A stretch of DNA of 34,251 nt from Akkermansiaceae bacterium (GCA_903934285.1 CAIZNN010000105.1:1-34251); one strand, 5' to 3'; counted from the first letter of the stretch, positions 15,494 through 25,600 are shown. Made by a program: numbers and translations. The notes: generated by a model not told the origin, from the sequence alone.

Positions 15494-16338
15494 CCCCCTT
15501 CACCCTCGCCGCCCCAGCCAAGCTCAACCTCTCCTTGCGCGTGCTCGCCAGCCGCGACGACAGCTTCCATGAAATCGACACCGTCATGGTCCAAGTCCCA
15601 CAATTGGCGGACCGCTTGCACTTCGCTCCAGCCACCGGCCTTGGCTTTGCTTGCGATGATCCATCTTTGCCGGACGACGCCACTAACCTCGTCGTCAAGG
15701 CCGCGCGCGCCTACGAAGCCGCCGCCGAAATCCCTTGCCACTACCACATCACGCTGGAAAAACGCATTCCCCACGGCGCCGGATTGGGCGGCGGCAGCAG
15801 CGATGCCGCCACTACCCTGCTTGGCTTGGAGCGGATTCACGAGGGCGCCTTGGGCCCGGAGAAGCTTGCGGCAGTGGCCGCCGAATTGGGCAGCGACGTC
15901 CCCTTTTTCCTGACCCCGGGCGCCGCCCGCTGCACCGGTCGCGGTGAAATCGTCACCCCCATCCCCGCCCCGCCCGCGCTGTCGATCCTGCTGTTAAAGC
16001 CCGCCTTTGGCATTGCCACGGCTGAGGCGTACGCCCGCTGGCAGTCCGCAGTGGCCATTCCGGGCATCCGCTACACCCAGCAGGAGGTGCAGTCGCTGCT
16101 GCTGGTCAATGACCTCGAGCTGCCGGTGTTTCAAAAATACCGGTTTCTCGCGGAGCTGAAGCAGTGGCTACTCATCCGCAAGGAGGTCGCCGCCGCCTTG
16201 CTGAGTGGCTCCGGATCCACCGTGTTCGCCGTCTTGCACCAGTCGGCCGACCCCCTCGCCCTCGCCGCCGCCGCCCGCTTGGAACTCGATCCGGGCCTCT
16301 GGTCTTGGGCCGGCTCCACCGCCGGCCCCGCCGCCTGA
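15490..16338 (+). CDS. ispE: 4-diphosphocytidyl-2-C-methyl-D-erythritol kinase
   Basis: MEP-pathway kinase that phosphorylates CDP-methylerythritol with ATP. The 282 residues show the GHMP-kinase layout: APAKLNLSLRVLASRDDSFHEIDTVM at the N-terminus (catalytic Lys and Asp/His contacts), the glycine-rich ATP loop IPHGAGLGGGSSDAATTLL, LGSDVPFF with the conserved Asp, TGRGEIVTPI, and the C-terminal GSGSTVFAVL loop. Length is normal. It starts four bases inside the preceding gene. IspH in the same window catalyses the last step of the pathway; they are on opposite strands, so not one operon. Confidence 0.94.
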   Translation: MTPFTLAAPAKLNLSLRVLASRDDSFHEIDTVMVQVPQLADRLHFAPATGLGFACDDPSLPDDATNLVVKAARAYEAAAEIPCHYHITLEKRIPHGAGLGGGSSDAATTLLGLERIHEGALGPEKLAAVAAELGSDVPFFLTPGAARCTGRGEIVTPIPAPPALSILLLKPAFGIATAEAYARWQSAVAIPGIRYTQQEVQSLLLVNDLELPVFQKYRFLAELKQWLLIRKEVAAALLSGSGSTVFAVLHQSADPLALAAAARLELDPGLWSWAGSTAGPAA

Positions 16339-16377
16339 GCCGACCACCGAATTTTTTCCCAAACGCTCACGCCTCGT

Positions 16378-16407
16378 TTGACAAGCAGTGCCCGTATCCC
16401 CTAGCCT
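16378..16407 (+). promoter_or_regulatory. tig: Possible promoter of tig
   Basis: A perfect TTGACA at 16378-16383 is followed after 18 bp by TAGCCT (16402-16407), or after 17 bp by CTAGCC. The -35 box is a consensus match; the -10 matches TATAAT at only three positions, so this rests mainly on the first box and on its location in the 102-bp gap between ispE and tig. Confidence 0.4.
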
Positions 16408-16440
16408 CCCCGCCCCGGCGCTCAAGTCCGGCCATCCATC

Positions 16441-17769
16441 ATGAATATTGTCGTCGAGAAGCAGCCCAAATGCGTCGCCACCCTCCGTGTTGAAATCCCT
16501 GCGGATAAAGTCACCAGCGAACGCAATCAAATCCTCCGCACCTACAGCAACCGGTCACGCATTCCCGGCTTCCGCCCCGGCAAGGCACCGCAAGCGATCG
16601 TCGAAAAACGTTACGGCAAGGACATTTCCGACGAGCTGCAAGGCGTCCTCATCAACGAAGCCTACGAGACCGCCCTCAAGCAGGAATCGCTCAAAGTACT
16701 CGATTTCGGCGTCCCGGAAGCCATCACCGAGCACCCCGACGGGTCGTTTTCATTCCAAGCCACCCTGATGCTCGCCCCGGAAGTCCAAATCCCGGAATAC
16801 AAAGGCCTCACGGTCATCGTCCCACCCGCCGCCGTGCCCGAAGAGGACTTAACCCAACAACTCGACACGCTGCGCGAACGCTTCGCCGATTTCAAAGTCA
16901 TCGAAGATCGCCCCGCCGCCATCGGCGACTTCGCCGTCATCGACTATGCATCCTCCGTCAATGGCCAGCCCACCGAAGAGTTTCTCGGCAAACCCGCCGG
17001 CTACCTCGCCGGTCGCGAGGACTTCTGGCTGCGCCTCGAAGAATCATCCTTCCTCCCTGGCTTCTGCAACCAAGTCGTCGGTATGAACCCGGGCGACTCC
17101 CGCGACATCACAGTGACCCTCCCCGAGGACTTCCCAGTGGCGGAACTTTGCAACTCCGCACTGCTCTTCAGTACCACCCTCAAGGAACTCAAGCTATCGA
17201 TCCTGCCTGAGCTGGATGACGCCCTCGCCACCCGCCTCGCCCCAGGCAAGACCATGGCGGAAATCACCACCCTCATCCGCGACAACTTGCAGTTCGAACG
17301 CCAGCGCAAAATCAACGACATGAAAGTCAATCAAATCGTTGAGCACTTCAATGCACAGGTCGCCTTCGACCTGCCCGAGGAACTCATCACCCAGGAAACC
17401 CAAACCCAGGCCGACTCAATGGTCGAACGCGGCATCCAAGCCGGCATGACCGAGGACGAAGTCCAAGCCCAACAGGCCGAGATCTTCGCCACCGCACAAC
17501 AACAGGCGGTCTCCAACTTGCGCACCAACTTCATCCTCCAGGAAGTCGCCCGCGCCGAAAACATCACCGTCGATGACCGCGAACTCATCAACCATCTGGT
17601 CCAAATCGCCACCTCCCGCAAGCTCGCACCCAAAAAATTCATCAAGGACATGCAGCGCGCTGGCCGCATCACCAGCATCCGCCAATCCATCATGATCGGA
17701 AAGGCCATTGACTTCCTCGTCGAGCATGCCACTGTTGAGGAAAATTCCGAAGCCACCCTCAATGATTGA
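16441..17769 (+). CDS. tig: Trigger factor
   Basis: Ribosome-associated folding chaperone and peptidyl-prolyl isomerase, 442 residues (E. coli 432). Domain order is standard. The N-terminal ribosome-binding domain carries the signature [17 protein letters not shown] around residues 41-57. The FKBP-type domain is at about 160-250 ([40 protein letters not shown]). The C-terminal chaperone arms run from about 265 ([39 protein letters not shown]) to LND. Start ATG 16441 has no clear Shine-Dalgarno sequence. It is followed directly by clpP, whose coding region overlaps or nearly touches its end. The tig-clpP-clpX order is the widespread one, linking nascent-chain folding to regulated proteolysis. 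Confidence 0.96.
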   Translation: MNIVVEKQPKCVATLRVEIPADKVTSERNQILRTYSNRSRIPGFRPGKAPQAIVEKRYGKDISDELQGVLINEAYETALKQESLKVLDFGVPEAITEHPDGSFSFQATLMLAPEVQIPEYKGLTVIVPPAAVPEEDLTQQLDTLRERFADFKVIEDRPAAIGDFAVIDYASSVNGQPTEEFLGKPAGYLAGREDFWLRLEESSFLPGFCNQVVGMNPGDSRDITVTLPEDFPVAELCNSALLFSTTLKELKLSILPELDDALATRLAPGKTMAEITTLIRDNLQFERQRKINDMKVNQIVEHFNAQVAFDLPEELITQETQTQADSMVERGIQAGMTEDEVQAQQAEIFATAQQQAVSNLRTNFILQEVARAENITVDDRELINHLVQIATSRKLAPKKFIKDMQRAGRITSIRQSIMIGKAIDFLVEHATVEENSEATLND

Positions 17770-17785
17770 TTTCATCTCGCCCACC

Positions 17786-18433
17786 ATGAGCCACTCCGCC
17801 CCGCGCAATAATTACTACGTCCCCATCGTCATCGAACAGGATGGCCGCGGCGAGCGCTCCTTCGACATCTACTCCCGCCTGCTCAAGGACCGCATCATTT
17901 TCATCGGCACCGCCATCGATGACTTCGTCGCCAACTCGGTCATCGCCCAGCTCCTGTTCCTGCAAATGCAGGACCCCAAAAAAGATATCCATATCTATAT
18001 CAACTCACCCGGCGGCTCGGTCACCGCAGGCCTCGCCATCTATGACACGATGCAATTCCTCACCTGCGATGTGAACACCTATTGCATCGGCATCGCCGCC
18101 TCCATGGGCTCAATCCTGCTCACCGCCGGCACCACCGGCAAGCGCTACTGCCTGCCTAACTCCCATGTCATGATCCATCAGGTCTCCGGTGGCGCCAGCG
18201 GCACCGCCTCCGACGTCGAACGCACCATCGGCTTCATGTTCAATTTGAAAAAACGCCTCAACGGCATCCTCGCCAAACACACCAGCAAGTCCGTCGAGCA
18301 GGTCGAACATGACTCGGATCGCGATAACTACATGTCCGCCGAGGAATCCGTCGCCTACGGCCTCGTCGACAAGGTCCTCGAAAGCCGCAAACAACTGCCA
18401 GACGTCATCGCCGCCACCACGCCCAAAATCTGA
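17786..18433 (+). CDS. clpP: ATP-dependent Clp protease proteolytic subunit
   Basis: Serine peptidase that forms the double-heptamer chamber for ClpX/ClpA substrates. With ATG 17786 it has 215 residues. The catalytic triad is visible: Ser106 in [12 protein letters not shown], His131 in [12 protein letters not shown] and Asp180 in [13 protein letters not shown]. The oxyanion loop [11 protein letters not shown] lies at 72-82. N-terminal [21 protein letters not shown] is the standard axial-loop region. ATG 17762 (MIDFISPT) overlaps the tig stop by 8 bp and is an equally possible start; neither has a clear ribosome-binding site. A propeptide, if present, would be short. Confidence 0.96.
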   Translation: MSHSAPRNNYYVPIVIEQDGRGERSFDIYSRLLKDRIIFIGTAIDDFVANSVIAQLLFLQMQDPKKDIHIYINSPGGSVTAGLAIYDTMQFLTCDVNTYCIGIAASMGSILLTAGTTGKRYCLPNSHVMIHQVSGGASGTASDVERTIGFMFNLKKRLNGILAKHTSKSVEQVEHDSDRDNYMSAEESVAYGLVDKVLESRKQLPDVIAATTPKI

Positions 18434-18468
18434 CATTCTAAATCACCAGCCATAAATCCTGATCAAGC

Positions 18469-18498
18469 AAGCGCGCGCCCGCGCTTCTTCCTCTCTTC
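18469..18498 (+). terminator. Stem-loop with pyrimidine tract between clpP and clpX
   Basis: AAGCGCG (18469-18475) pairs perfectly with CGCGCTT (18480-18486) around CGCC, and CTTCCTCTCTTC follows. This is a GC-rich hairpin with a T/C-rich tail, so a weak intrinsic terminator or attenuator that could set clpX below clpP. The tail has few consecutive T residues, which lowers confidence. Confidence 0.5.
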
Positions 18499-18547
18499 AT
18501 CTTCGTTTGGAATCTCATGCTTAGGCTTTAGTGCCCCCCCTTCCCCC

Positions 18548-19828
18548 ATGGCCCGCTCCTCCAATCTAACAATGTGCTCCTTCTGTGGCAAGGGCCACTC
18601 CGAAGTCAAGAAACTCATCGCCGGCCCGGGCGTGTATATTTGCAACGAGTGCATCGAAGTCTGCTCCAGCATCCTCGAAAAGGAACTCGGCGGTGGCACC
18701 CCGAAAGGCCGCACCGCCGCGGAAAAGGCCGGGTTCAAAGTGCCGACCCCCGCCGCCATCCGCGATAAGCTCAACGAATTTGTCATCGGCCAGGACAACG
18801 CCAAAAAAGTCCTCGCGGTGGCGGTTTACAACCACTACCAACGCCTCCGTCAAGATCACGTGAAGCTCGGCGACGAGTTCAAGGATGTGGAGATCGAAAA
18901 ATCCAACATCCTGTTGCTCGGTCCCACCGGCTCGGGCAAAACCCTCCTCGCCCGCACCCTCGCTCGCATCCTTGATGTCCCGTTCTGCATCGTCGATGCC
19001 ACCACCCTCACCGAAGCCGGCTACGTCGGCGAGGACGTCGAAAACATCATCCTGCGCCTGCTCCAAGCCGCCGACTTCGATGTCGCCCGCGCCGAACGCG
19101 GCATCATCTATGTCGATGAAATCGATAAGATCGGCCGCAAAACCGAAAACGTCTCAATCACCCGCGACGTCTCGGGCGAGGGCGTCCAACAGGCACTGCT
19201 CAAAATCCTCGAGGGCACCATCTGCAATGTGCCGCCACAAGGCGGACGCAAGCACCCGCAGCAGGAATACATCCAGGTCAACACCGAGAAAATCCTCTTC
19301 ATCTGTGGCGGCGCCTTCGTCGGTCTCGAAGACCTCGTCAAGCGCCGGCTTGGCCGCAACACCCTCGGCTTCCACTCGGATGTCAACACCCAGGAACTGG
19401 ATGACCCGAACGTCAACATTCTCGAACGGGTGCAACCCGAGGACCTGCTGCACTTCGGTCTCATTCCCGAATTCATCGGACGCCTGCCGGTCATTTCCTC
19501 GCTGCGCAAGCTCAGCGAAGACGAACTGGTCAACATTCTAACCGAGCCGAAAAACGCCCTCATCAAACAATACTCCAAGCAACTCGCGATGAACGGAGTC
19601 AAACTCCGCGTCACCCGCGATGCCTACCGCGCCCTGGCCGAGGAAGCCGTGCGCCGGGGCACAGGTGCCCGCGCCCTGCGCTCGATCTTCGAGCGGCTGA
19701 TGTTGGATGTGATGTTCGATGTCCCTTCCCGCGGTGACATCGAAGCGGTCACCATCAACCGCATGGTCGTCACCGGCGCCCGCCCCCCGCTCATCCGCCG
19801 CCGCCGCGAAAACCAGGACGCCGCCTGA
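18548..19828 (+). CDS. clpX: ATP-dependent Clp protease ATP-binding subunit ClpX
   Basis: AAA+ unfoldase that feeds tagged proteins to ClpP. Its 426 residues carry the N-terminal zinc finger (Cys10, Cys13, Cys32, Cys35 in CSFCGKG and CNECIEVC), Walker A GPTGSGKT (125-132), the pore loop GYVGEDVE, Walker [11 protein letters not shown], the arginine finger region PEFIGRLPV, and sensor 2 in [14 protein letters not shown]. The loop that docks on ClpP reads LGFHSD in place of IGF, which is a common variant. Start ATG 18548 is the first Met before the zinc finger. It lies 114 bp after clpP, with a stem-loop between them. Confidence 0.97.
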   Translation: MARSSNLTMCSFCGKGHSEVKKLIAGPGVYICNECIEVCSSILEKELGGGTPKGRTAAEKAGFKVPTPAAIRDKLNEFVIGQDNAKKVLAVAVYNHYQRLRQDHVKLGDEFKDVEIEKSNILLLGPTGSGKTLLARTLARILDVPFCIVDATTLTEAGYVGEDVENIILRLLQAADFDVARAERGIIYVDEIDKIGRKTENVSITRDVSGEGVQQALLKILEGTICNVPPQGGRKHPQQEYIQVNTEKILFICGGAFVGLEDLVKRRLGRNTLGFHSDVNTQELDDPNVNILERVQPEDLLHFGLIPEFIGRLPVISSLRKLSEDELVNILTEPKNALIKQYSKQLAMNGVKLRVTRDAYRALAEEAVRRGTGARALRSIFERLMLDVMFDVPSRGDIEAVTINRMVVTGARPPLIRRRRENQDAA

Positions 19829-20048
19829 CCCACCGCCTGACCCCCCGCCGGGGCTGGCCCCGTGTGGCACCTCCAGACCGCCGCGGGTGCCTGGCTGCGG
19901 CGCTCTGCCACTGGCGCGTGCGTGAGCCTGCCGCAGGCAGACGCCGTCAATCCGGCGCATGCTAGTTAGATCAACCAGCCCCGAGGCTGCGGTTTCACGC
20001 CGCACGGCAGCCGGCGCCGAACCCCTTGCGCAAGTCCCGAGCGCCCCC
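19829..20048. repeat. Intergenic region with short palindromes, candidate REP-like sequence
   Basis: The 220 bp between clpX and the RAYT transposase gene hold a perfect 13-bp palindrome at 19926-19938 (GCCTGC-C-GCAGGC), the hairpin at 19849-19862, and one copy of GCGCAAGTCCCG at 20028-20039 whose second copy lies just inside the RAYT 3' end at 20064-20075. RAYT genes are often flanked by the REP hairpins they act on, so these are candidates. No gene is seen. Confidence 0.35.
19849..19862 (+). terminator. GC hairpin after clpX
   Basis: CGGGGC and GCCCCG form a perfect 6-bp stem with a 2-base loop (TG) 20 bp after the clpX stop. There is no T-run, so termination here is only suggested by position. 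It could also belong to the set of small palindromes near the RAYT gene. Confidence 0.3.
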
Positions 20049-21152
20049 CTAACCGATAGCCTGGCGCAAGTCCCGCATGCTCCACAATCGCCCGGCCGCC
20101 GCCGCGCCGTTGCCCCGCAATTTGCGCGCGCCATCCTTGCGTGTCGTGCCGAAGCGGTCCCGGCAGCACGTGAACACCTCGTCCACAAAGCCCCGGCTGC
20201 CGAGCACCGCCCCATCCGTGAAATACCTCACCCGGCTCCGCAGCATCTTGCCCAGCGCCACATCGCGGCTCCGCTCCAGCTGCGCCAGTTCCGCCTCTGC
20301 CACCTCCTTCCTGATGCCTTTCCTAACCACCTTCACCTCCCGCCCGCCGCCCTCGCTCACCACTTCTTGCAGCTTCTCCTCGCCTTGCGCTAACAAAAGC
20401 ATGCGGTAGTCCTTGGACACCTCACCCGCCCAATGTCGCGCATCCGCCTCGTAACCCTTGTGCGCCATGAGCGCCCGCACCAGCCCGGCCCGCGCCTTCT
20501 TGCCATCGCCCCGCGCGCCCCCCCCCATCGCCTCGCCATAACTGCTCCAGCGATACTCCGCCGGGTCGCCCACCATGCCCGCACGCACCGGGTTCAAATC
20601 GATATAGGCAGCCATCGTCCTGGCCGCCAGTCCATCCTCCACCAGCACGCTCTTGAAGCGGGATTCCCACAACGCGCCGGTGCGTTCGCACCTGGTGTTG
20701 AACCACCGGCTGAAGCGCAGCAGCAGTGTCTTCATGAATTCCCCCAAATCGTGCATCCGATAGGTATAGCGTTCATGCAGCTCCCTCACCAATGACTCGT
20801 CCGCCAGGCCGCTCTTCACCCGCTGCCGCAACTCCGCCAACTCCTTGGCCACCACCCCTACCACCGCCTCGTTGTAGATCGCTCCCAACCGGTGCAGCAA
20901 CTCATTGTCCGACAAACCTCCTGCCGCCATGGGTGGCACTTCCAGCAACAAGTGCACATGGTTGCTCATCAAACAATACGCCAGCACCCGGCAGCCCGAA
21001 AAATTCTCGTACATCCGCAGGTAGGTGCGGAATTGTTCTTTTTCCTCCCGCCCGAACGCCAGCCGCCGTTCCACCACCCGCGTGATGCAGTGATAGATCA
21101 CAGGGCGTTCGGTCGAATCCTTCCACGGGGCCAGCCAGCGTGCGCGTCTCAT
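20049..21152 (-). CDS. REP-associated tyrosine (RAYT) transposase
   Basis: A 367-residue Y1 (HUH) transposase. IYHCITRVVERRLAFGREEKEQF opens the domain; the metal-binding HUH motif is in YCLMSNHVHLLLEV (HVH); and AAYIDLNPVRAGMVGDPAEYRWSSY is the signature helix carrying the likely catalytic tyrosine. These enzymes nick single-stranded REP hairpins and are usually single-copy, without insertion-sequence ends. At 367 residues it is longer than typical RAYTs (about 150-250), with a C-terminal extension from about residue 230 that includes the segment YRMLLLAQGEEKLQEVV and ends in a possible DNA-binding region (DEVFTCCRDRFGTTRKDGARK). The ATG at 21152 overlaps the first copy of a 6-bp tandem repeat. 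All key residues appear intact. The stop is TAG. Confidence 0.9.
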   Translation of the reverse strand: MRRARWLAPWKDSTERPVIYHCITRVVERRLAFGREEKEQFRTYLRMYENFSGCRVLAYCLMSNHVHLLLEVPPMAAGGLSDNELLHRLGAIYNEAVVGVVAKELAELRQRVKSGLADESLVRELHERYTYRMHDLGEFMKTLLLRFSRWFNTRCERTGALWESRFKSVLVEDGLAARTMAAYIDLNPVRAGMVGDPAEYRWSSYGEAMGGGARGDGKKARAGLVRALMAHKGYEADARHWAGEVSKDYRMLLLAQGEEKLQEVVSEGGGREVKVVRKGIRKEVAEAELAQLERSRDVALGKMLRSRVRYFTDGAVLGSRGFVDEVFTCCRDRFGTTRKDGARKLRGNGAAAAGRLWSMRDLRQAIG

Positions 21153-21175
21153 ATGGGTATGGGTATGGGTATGGG
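21152..21175. repeat. 6-bp tandem repeat (TATGGG) x4 at the RAYT start codon
   Basis: Four perfect TATGGG units begin on the first base of the RAYT initiation codon and extend upstream of it, so the entire ribosome-binding region of that gene is made of the repeat (CCCATA on the minus strand). A partial fifth unit (TATA) follows. Gain or loss of units would shift the spacing between start codon and upstream signals. Confidence 0.95.
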
Positions 21176-21345
21176 TATAAGGGTTGTGAAATTGCGGTTG
21201 GAGCGCGTGGCGCCATCAATCACGGCACCGACAGCCACCAGCCTACCTTGTCACGGCACGGCCCGCAAGCGCAATTTGATGGTTTGTCTGACACCATGTG
21301 AGATGCCGCCATAAATCAGCCAAGGTCTATTGGACCCTGGCTGGA

Positions 21346-21399
21346 AAAGAAAGAACGGCCCCCGGCACCGGCCTGCAGGATTGCAACCCAGGACCGGGG
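21346..21399 (-). terminator. Nested hairpin with T-rich tail after the bS22-like gene
   Basis: On the minus strand CCCCGG (21399-21394) pairs with CCGGGG (21365-21360), with an inner CCTG/CAGG pair (21392-21389 and 21375-21372). GCCGTTCTTTCTTTTCC follows, giving T-rich sequence just after the stem. It begins about 15 bp past the stop of the 34-residue gene, which fits an intrinsic terminator for it. The large loop lowers confidence. Confidence 0.45.
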
Positions 21400-21413
21400 C
21401 TCGGAGCACAAGC

Positions 21414-21518
21414 TTAGGACTTGTAGCGGAGACGCTTCTTATGGCGGTTCTGCTTCATGCGTTTTTTGCGTTTGTGCTTGTTGATCTTCGTTTTACGGCG
21501 TTTCTTGATGGAGCCCAT
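21414..21518 (-). CDS. AURKAIP1/COX24-domain small ribosomal protein (bS22/mS38-like)
   Basis: A 34-residue, extremely basic protein beginning MGSIKKRRKTKINKHKRKKR and ending RHKKRLRYKS. The MGS-x-x-KKRRK-x-x-x-KHK-x-x-KR pattern is that of the COX24/AURKAIP1 (mS38) C-terminal domain and of bS22, found as a small-subunit protein in mycobacterial ribosomes; short versions are also known in other phyla. It probably lies in the decoding region of the small subunit. Of 34 residues, 21 are Lys, Arg or His by my count. Codon use is less GC-rich at some positions than in neighbours, as expected for a highly expressed gene with many Lys codons. No Shine-Dalgarno is evident before the ATG; two GTTAG words lie 10-21 bp upstream. 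The gene is short enough to be missed by length filters. Confidence 0.85.
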   Translation of the reverse strand: MGSIKKRRKTKINKHKRKKRMKQNRHKKRLRYKS

Positions 21519-21649
21519 GGCTTTTGCGTTAGGGGTTAGTATGCGATGAAAAGGATTGTGTGATAAGTCGCGGCCGCGTCGCGGCGGGACCGCTGGTGAT
21601 GGAAATTACTGACGGGAGTACAGTTCATTGGCGCTGGTTCGATGCGGGG

Positions 21650-22531
21650 TCAGGGGACCAGTTTGTTGAGGGGGTATTCGATGATGCCTTCCGCGCCGAG
21701 ACGCTTGAGGTCGGGGATCATGTCTCGAACCACGATTTCGTCAATCACCGTCTCTACGGCGACCCATCCTTCCTCGGCGAGTTGGGACACGGTGGGGCGG
21801 CGCAGCGAGGGCAATTTGAGCAACAACTCCGCCAGGCGATCCTGCGGCAGGTTCATTTTGAGGCCGACTTTACCCCGGGCGCCAAGCGCCGCCTTGAGCA
21901 ATAACACAATGCGCGCCATCTTCTCCATTTTCCATGGATCGGCCGCCGCGGCCGGGCTGGCATAGAAATGCGGATAGGAGGTCAGCAGGGTGTCGACGAT
22001 GCGCAAGTGGTTGGCTTTAAGCGAGGAGCCGGTCTCGGTGACATCGACGATGGCATCGACCAAATCAGGCACCTTCACCTCGGTGGCGCCCCAGGAGAAT
22101 TCCACGTCGGCGTGAATTCCGCGCTCCTTGAGGTAGCGCTGGGTGATGCCCACGCCCTCGGTGGCGATGCGCTTGCCTTCGAGATCGGCCGGGGTGCGGA
22201 TCGGTGAATCCTCGGGCACCACCAACACCCAACGGGTCGGCCGGGTGGTGGCACGCGAATAGGGCAACTCGGCCAGATCGACCAAGTCGACGCCATTTTC
22301 ATAGGCCCAATCGAAGCCGGTGATGCCACAATCGATAAAGCCTTGGCCGAGATAGCGGCCGATTTCCTGGGCGCGGATCAAGTAGAGCGCGAGTTCCGGG
22401 TCATTGGAGGCCGGCCGCAAGCCCCGGGACGACGCGTAAACCTCGTAGCCAGCCTTGGCCAACAGCTCGATAGTGGGCTCTTGCAGGCTGCCTTTGGGAA
22501 TAGCAAATCTCAGGGATGGGGAGGGCTCCAT
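21650..22531 (-). CDS. hisG: ATP phosphoribosyltransferase, long form
   Basis: First enzyme of histidine synthesis: joins ATP and PRPP. The 293 residues match the long, self-regulated form with the C-terminal ACT-like HisG_C domain (about 215-290; ENHLPQDRLAEL-like segment NLPQDRLAELLLKLPSLRRPTVS, and VETVIDEIVVRDMIPDLKRLGAEGI), so histidine feedback is expected and no HisZ is needed. The catalytic part shows RFAIPKGSLQEPTIELL, PEDSPIRTPADLEGKRIATE, and the PRPP loop DAIVDVTETGSSLKANHL. ATG 22531 is chosen since AAGGTG lies about 9-10 nt upstream; ATG 22555 is an alternative eight codons longer. It stands alone here, with no other his genes next to it. Confidence 0.93.
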   Translation of the reverse strand: MEPSPSLRFAIPKGSLQEPTIELLAKAGYEVYASSRGLRPASNDPELALYLIRAQEIGRYLGQGFIDCGITGFDWAYENGVDLVDLAELPYSRATTRPTRWVLVVPEDSPIRTPADLEGKRIATEGVGITQRYLKERGIHADVEFSWGATEVKVPDLVDAIVDVTETGSSLKANHLRIVDTLLTSYPHFYASPAAAADPWKMEKMARIVLLLKAALGARGKVGLKMNLPQDRLAELLLKLPSLRRPTVSQLAEEGWVAVETVIDEIVVRDMIPDLKRLGAEGIIEYPLNKLVP

Positions 22532-22655
22532 TGCGGGGCGCACCTTGTGGGCCATCCGCGACGCGGAATCAAGCCGCGTTTTTCAAAAAGTGCCAAAAAG
22601 GCGCAAATAGGCGTCGCGCCCGGTTCGATGACGATGTAGATACCGTTACGTAGCG

Positions 22656-25600
22656 ATGAAGCAGAATTTGAAGCAACCGTCCCGTTTTCCAGTTCGTGGC
22701 TTCGCGCTGGTGGTGGTGATGTCGTTGCTGGTATTGCTCACGATCCTTGGGGTCGGGCTACTCAACCTGTCCACGATCGCACTGCGCGGTTCCGGTCAGG
22801 CCGATTACGTCGCCCGGGCCCAAGGCAATGCCAGGCTCGCCCTGATGCTGGCCCTCGGCGAGTTGCAGCGCCAAGCCGGGCCCGATACCCGTGCCACGGC
22901 AGCCGCCTCGATTCTCAGCACGACAGGGGTGATCCACCCGCACTGGACCGGAGTCTGGAGCACGCGAGCCGCCGCCGGGGGCCCGCTGTTGACCCGTGAC
23001 GACAAAGCGGGCGGTCTGAGCGACACCCGCAGCCCCGCCGCGGATCGGGAACAACTCGCCCTCGGCTGGTTGGTCAGCGGGGCGGCGACCGGGTCAGGCG
23101 TCAGTCCGCGCCAGCCGCTTGCCGACAATCCGGTCAAACTCGTCGGTCCCGGGACGGTGGGGGCCGACGCGGCCAGCCACGAAGTATCCGCCCCGCAGGT
23201 GGCGATCGACCGCGGTGGCGCGCAACCGGGGCATTGCGCATGGTGGGTGGGTGACCTCGGCATCAAAGCCAACATTGCCACCCCCGATGCCTTCGAGGGC
23301 AAACTTCCCGATCCAACCGAGCCGGCCGGCGGCGGTTGGTTTCGCTTGATGACGTCGCAAGAGGCCGATGCCTCGGCCCTGGCCGAGCCAGCGCGGCTGA
23401 ATGCCGCCAAGAAACGCCTGCTCGCCTCGGAAGCCACGCCGCGCTTGATCAACCCGCATGCACCCGCCACGCCCGGCAAGCATTTTCATGAGTTCACCAC
23501 CCAGTCCCAAGGGCTGCTCACCGACATGGCCAACGGCGGCTTGAAGCGCGATCTCACCGCCTATTTCCAGAGCAACGGCGAGATTGCGGACCGCGCCGGG
23601 CTGTGCGGGCTCAGCGATGGGGACAACCTCGTCGGCCCGGCCAATGCCACCGACAAGGTGGCCACCCGCGATGGCATCAATTGGTCCGACACGCGTCACC
23701 AGTTCACCTCGCCACGCTTCGGACTGCTCCGGCGCTGGGCCACCGTTGCCGCGCCGTTGCGCGACGGCGTGTTCGACGCCATCCCGCCCAAGCCCGAGCT
23801 CGACCCGCGCGTCGGCGCCTCCAACGCCCTCGCCCTCGCCAATCTAACACCCACCTCGATTGCCGCGGCCGACACCCCCGGCATTTCCCCGATCCTCGTC
23901 GAAGGCTCGCTATTCTATAACATGAGCTGGCATCGCGCCACGCCGCAGCCGGGCCAGCCCCCCCCCAAGCATCCCTATCAAGTCCGGATCCACGTCTATC
24001 CGCGCTTCGTGCTGTGGAACCCGTACAACGTCAACCTTACCCTCGACCGCTGCATCGGCATGATCCAAGGCAACGGGCGGCAGGAAATGTGGACCGAAAG
24101 CTACCGGATGCTCGGCTCCTTCCGGATGACTTATCTGAGCCAATGGCTCTGGATGGAGGGGGGGCGCAACTTGAATTTTGCTCCGGTTGGCAACTCGTTT
24201 TTGGCGAGCGCGGGATACACCGACCCCTACATCGGGTGCTGGTATTTCTCGATTCCGCGCACCACCTTTGCGCCCGGCGAATGCCTGGTGTTTTCCCCGG
24301 ACAAAGCGGCCGAATACAGCGGCCCAAGGTCCCAAGACGACAACAACTATGCGCTCGAAGCCAACACCCTCAGCTGCCTCGCGCCGCCCCATCCATCGCG
24401 CAATTTCCATGTTTCTAATTATGATGATAGCGACAGTGGCCTCGACATCATTCCCGCGCTCTACTGGCTAGCCCCTACCAAAGCCTGGACCAGCGGCGGG
24501 ATCAAGAACCAAACCGATGACTGTCGGGTCATTGTGAAACAACTCGGCAAGCGCACCAATGTGACCTTTGAGGACTTCGATGCGCTGCCGCAACTCGCGC
24601 TGCTCTCCGCCTCATTGCAATATGGCGGCGGCCGCGAAGCGCGAATCTCGTGGAGCCTGAACGAAAAAATGGCCATCGAGGACTCCACCGATATCGCCAC
24701 CCATCCGCTCACCGCCCCACCCAATGTGCGCACCCGCGAGGGCATCCGCCTGCGCTGGTTCGATGAGCACAAGTCGAATTTGGCAGGCTCGGGCAGCCTC
24801 ACAATCTCGGGCAGCCTCAAGGACACGCCCCATTTTTCCGACGCGCTGCTGGCGAACTGGAACCCGCGGGCGGCTTATGCCACGCGCTCGCCGTTTGACA
24901 ACATCGCCGGCTCGCTGCCAACCTCCGGATCTTTGGGCGGACCGTGGTTCTTCGGGGCCTATACCCGTGACCTCTACGATGGGGCGGTGGGATGGGATGA
25001 CCAAATGCCGGTGCCGCGCGACGGACGCTATCACGGCAATCCGTTTGGTCCGCCCCAGGAAAACGGCGGCCGGCCCATCGTGTTGTTCGACCTGCCGCGC
25101 GCAGGCACCGGCGTGCTCTCCATCGGCCAATTCCAACACGCCAAACTCTCCGAGTTCATCTGGCATCCATCGTATGCCGTCGGCCAATCCCTCGCCGACC
25201 CGCGCCTCGCCGACAGCCGCCTGGGCGGACTCAAGCACACCGCACCGCCGTATGCCGGTGCCGCCAAAACCCAGACCGGCGGCTTCGACGCCGAGGCCAT
25301 CGGCTGGTCGGACGATACCGAGCGCTCCGCCAACCGCGAGGCGTGGGCCACCCAGGCGCGGGCGATTTACCAAGACTATCCAGACAGCGACAACCTGGTT
25401 TATGACCTGTCCTTCGAACTGAATCACACCCTCTGGGATGCCTTCTTCCTCTCCACCGGCAGCAGCCACGCCAAACAACAGTTTCTAACAAACCAGGCGC
25501 ACCCGCCGCTGCCCAACGGCCGGATGCGCCTGGCCCCAATCACCGGCCCCGCCGCCACCGCCGAGGCGCTGGCCGACTTCCACCGCAGTGCCTACGCCCT

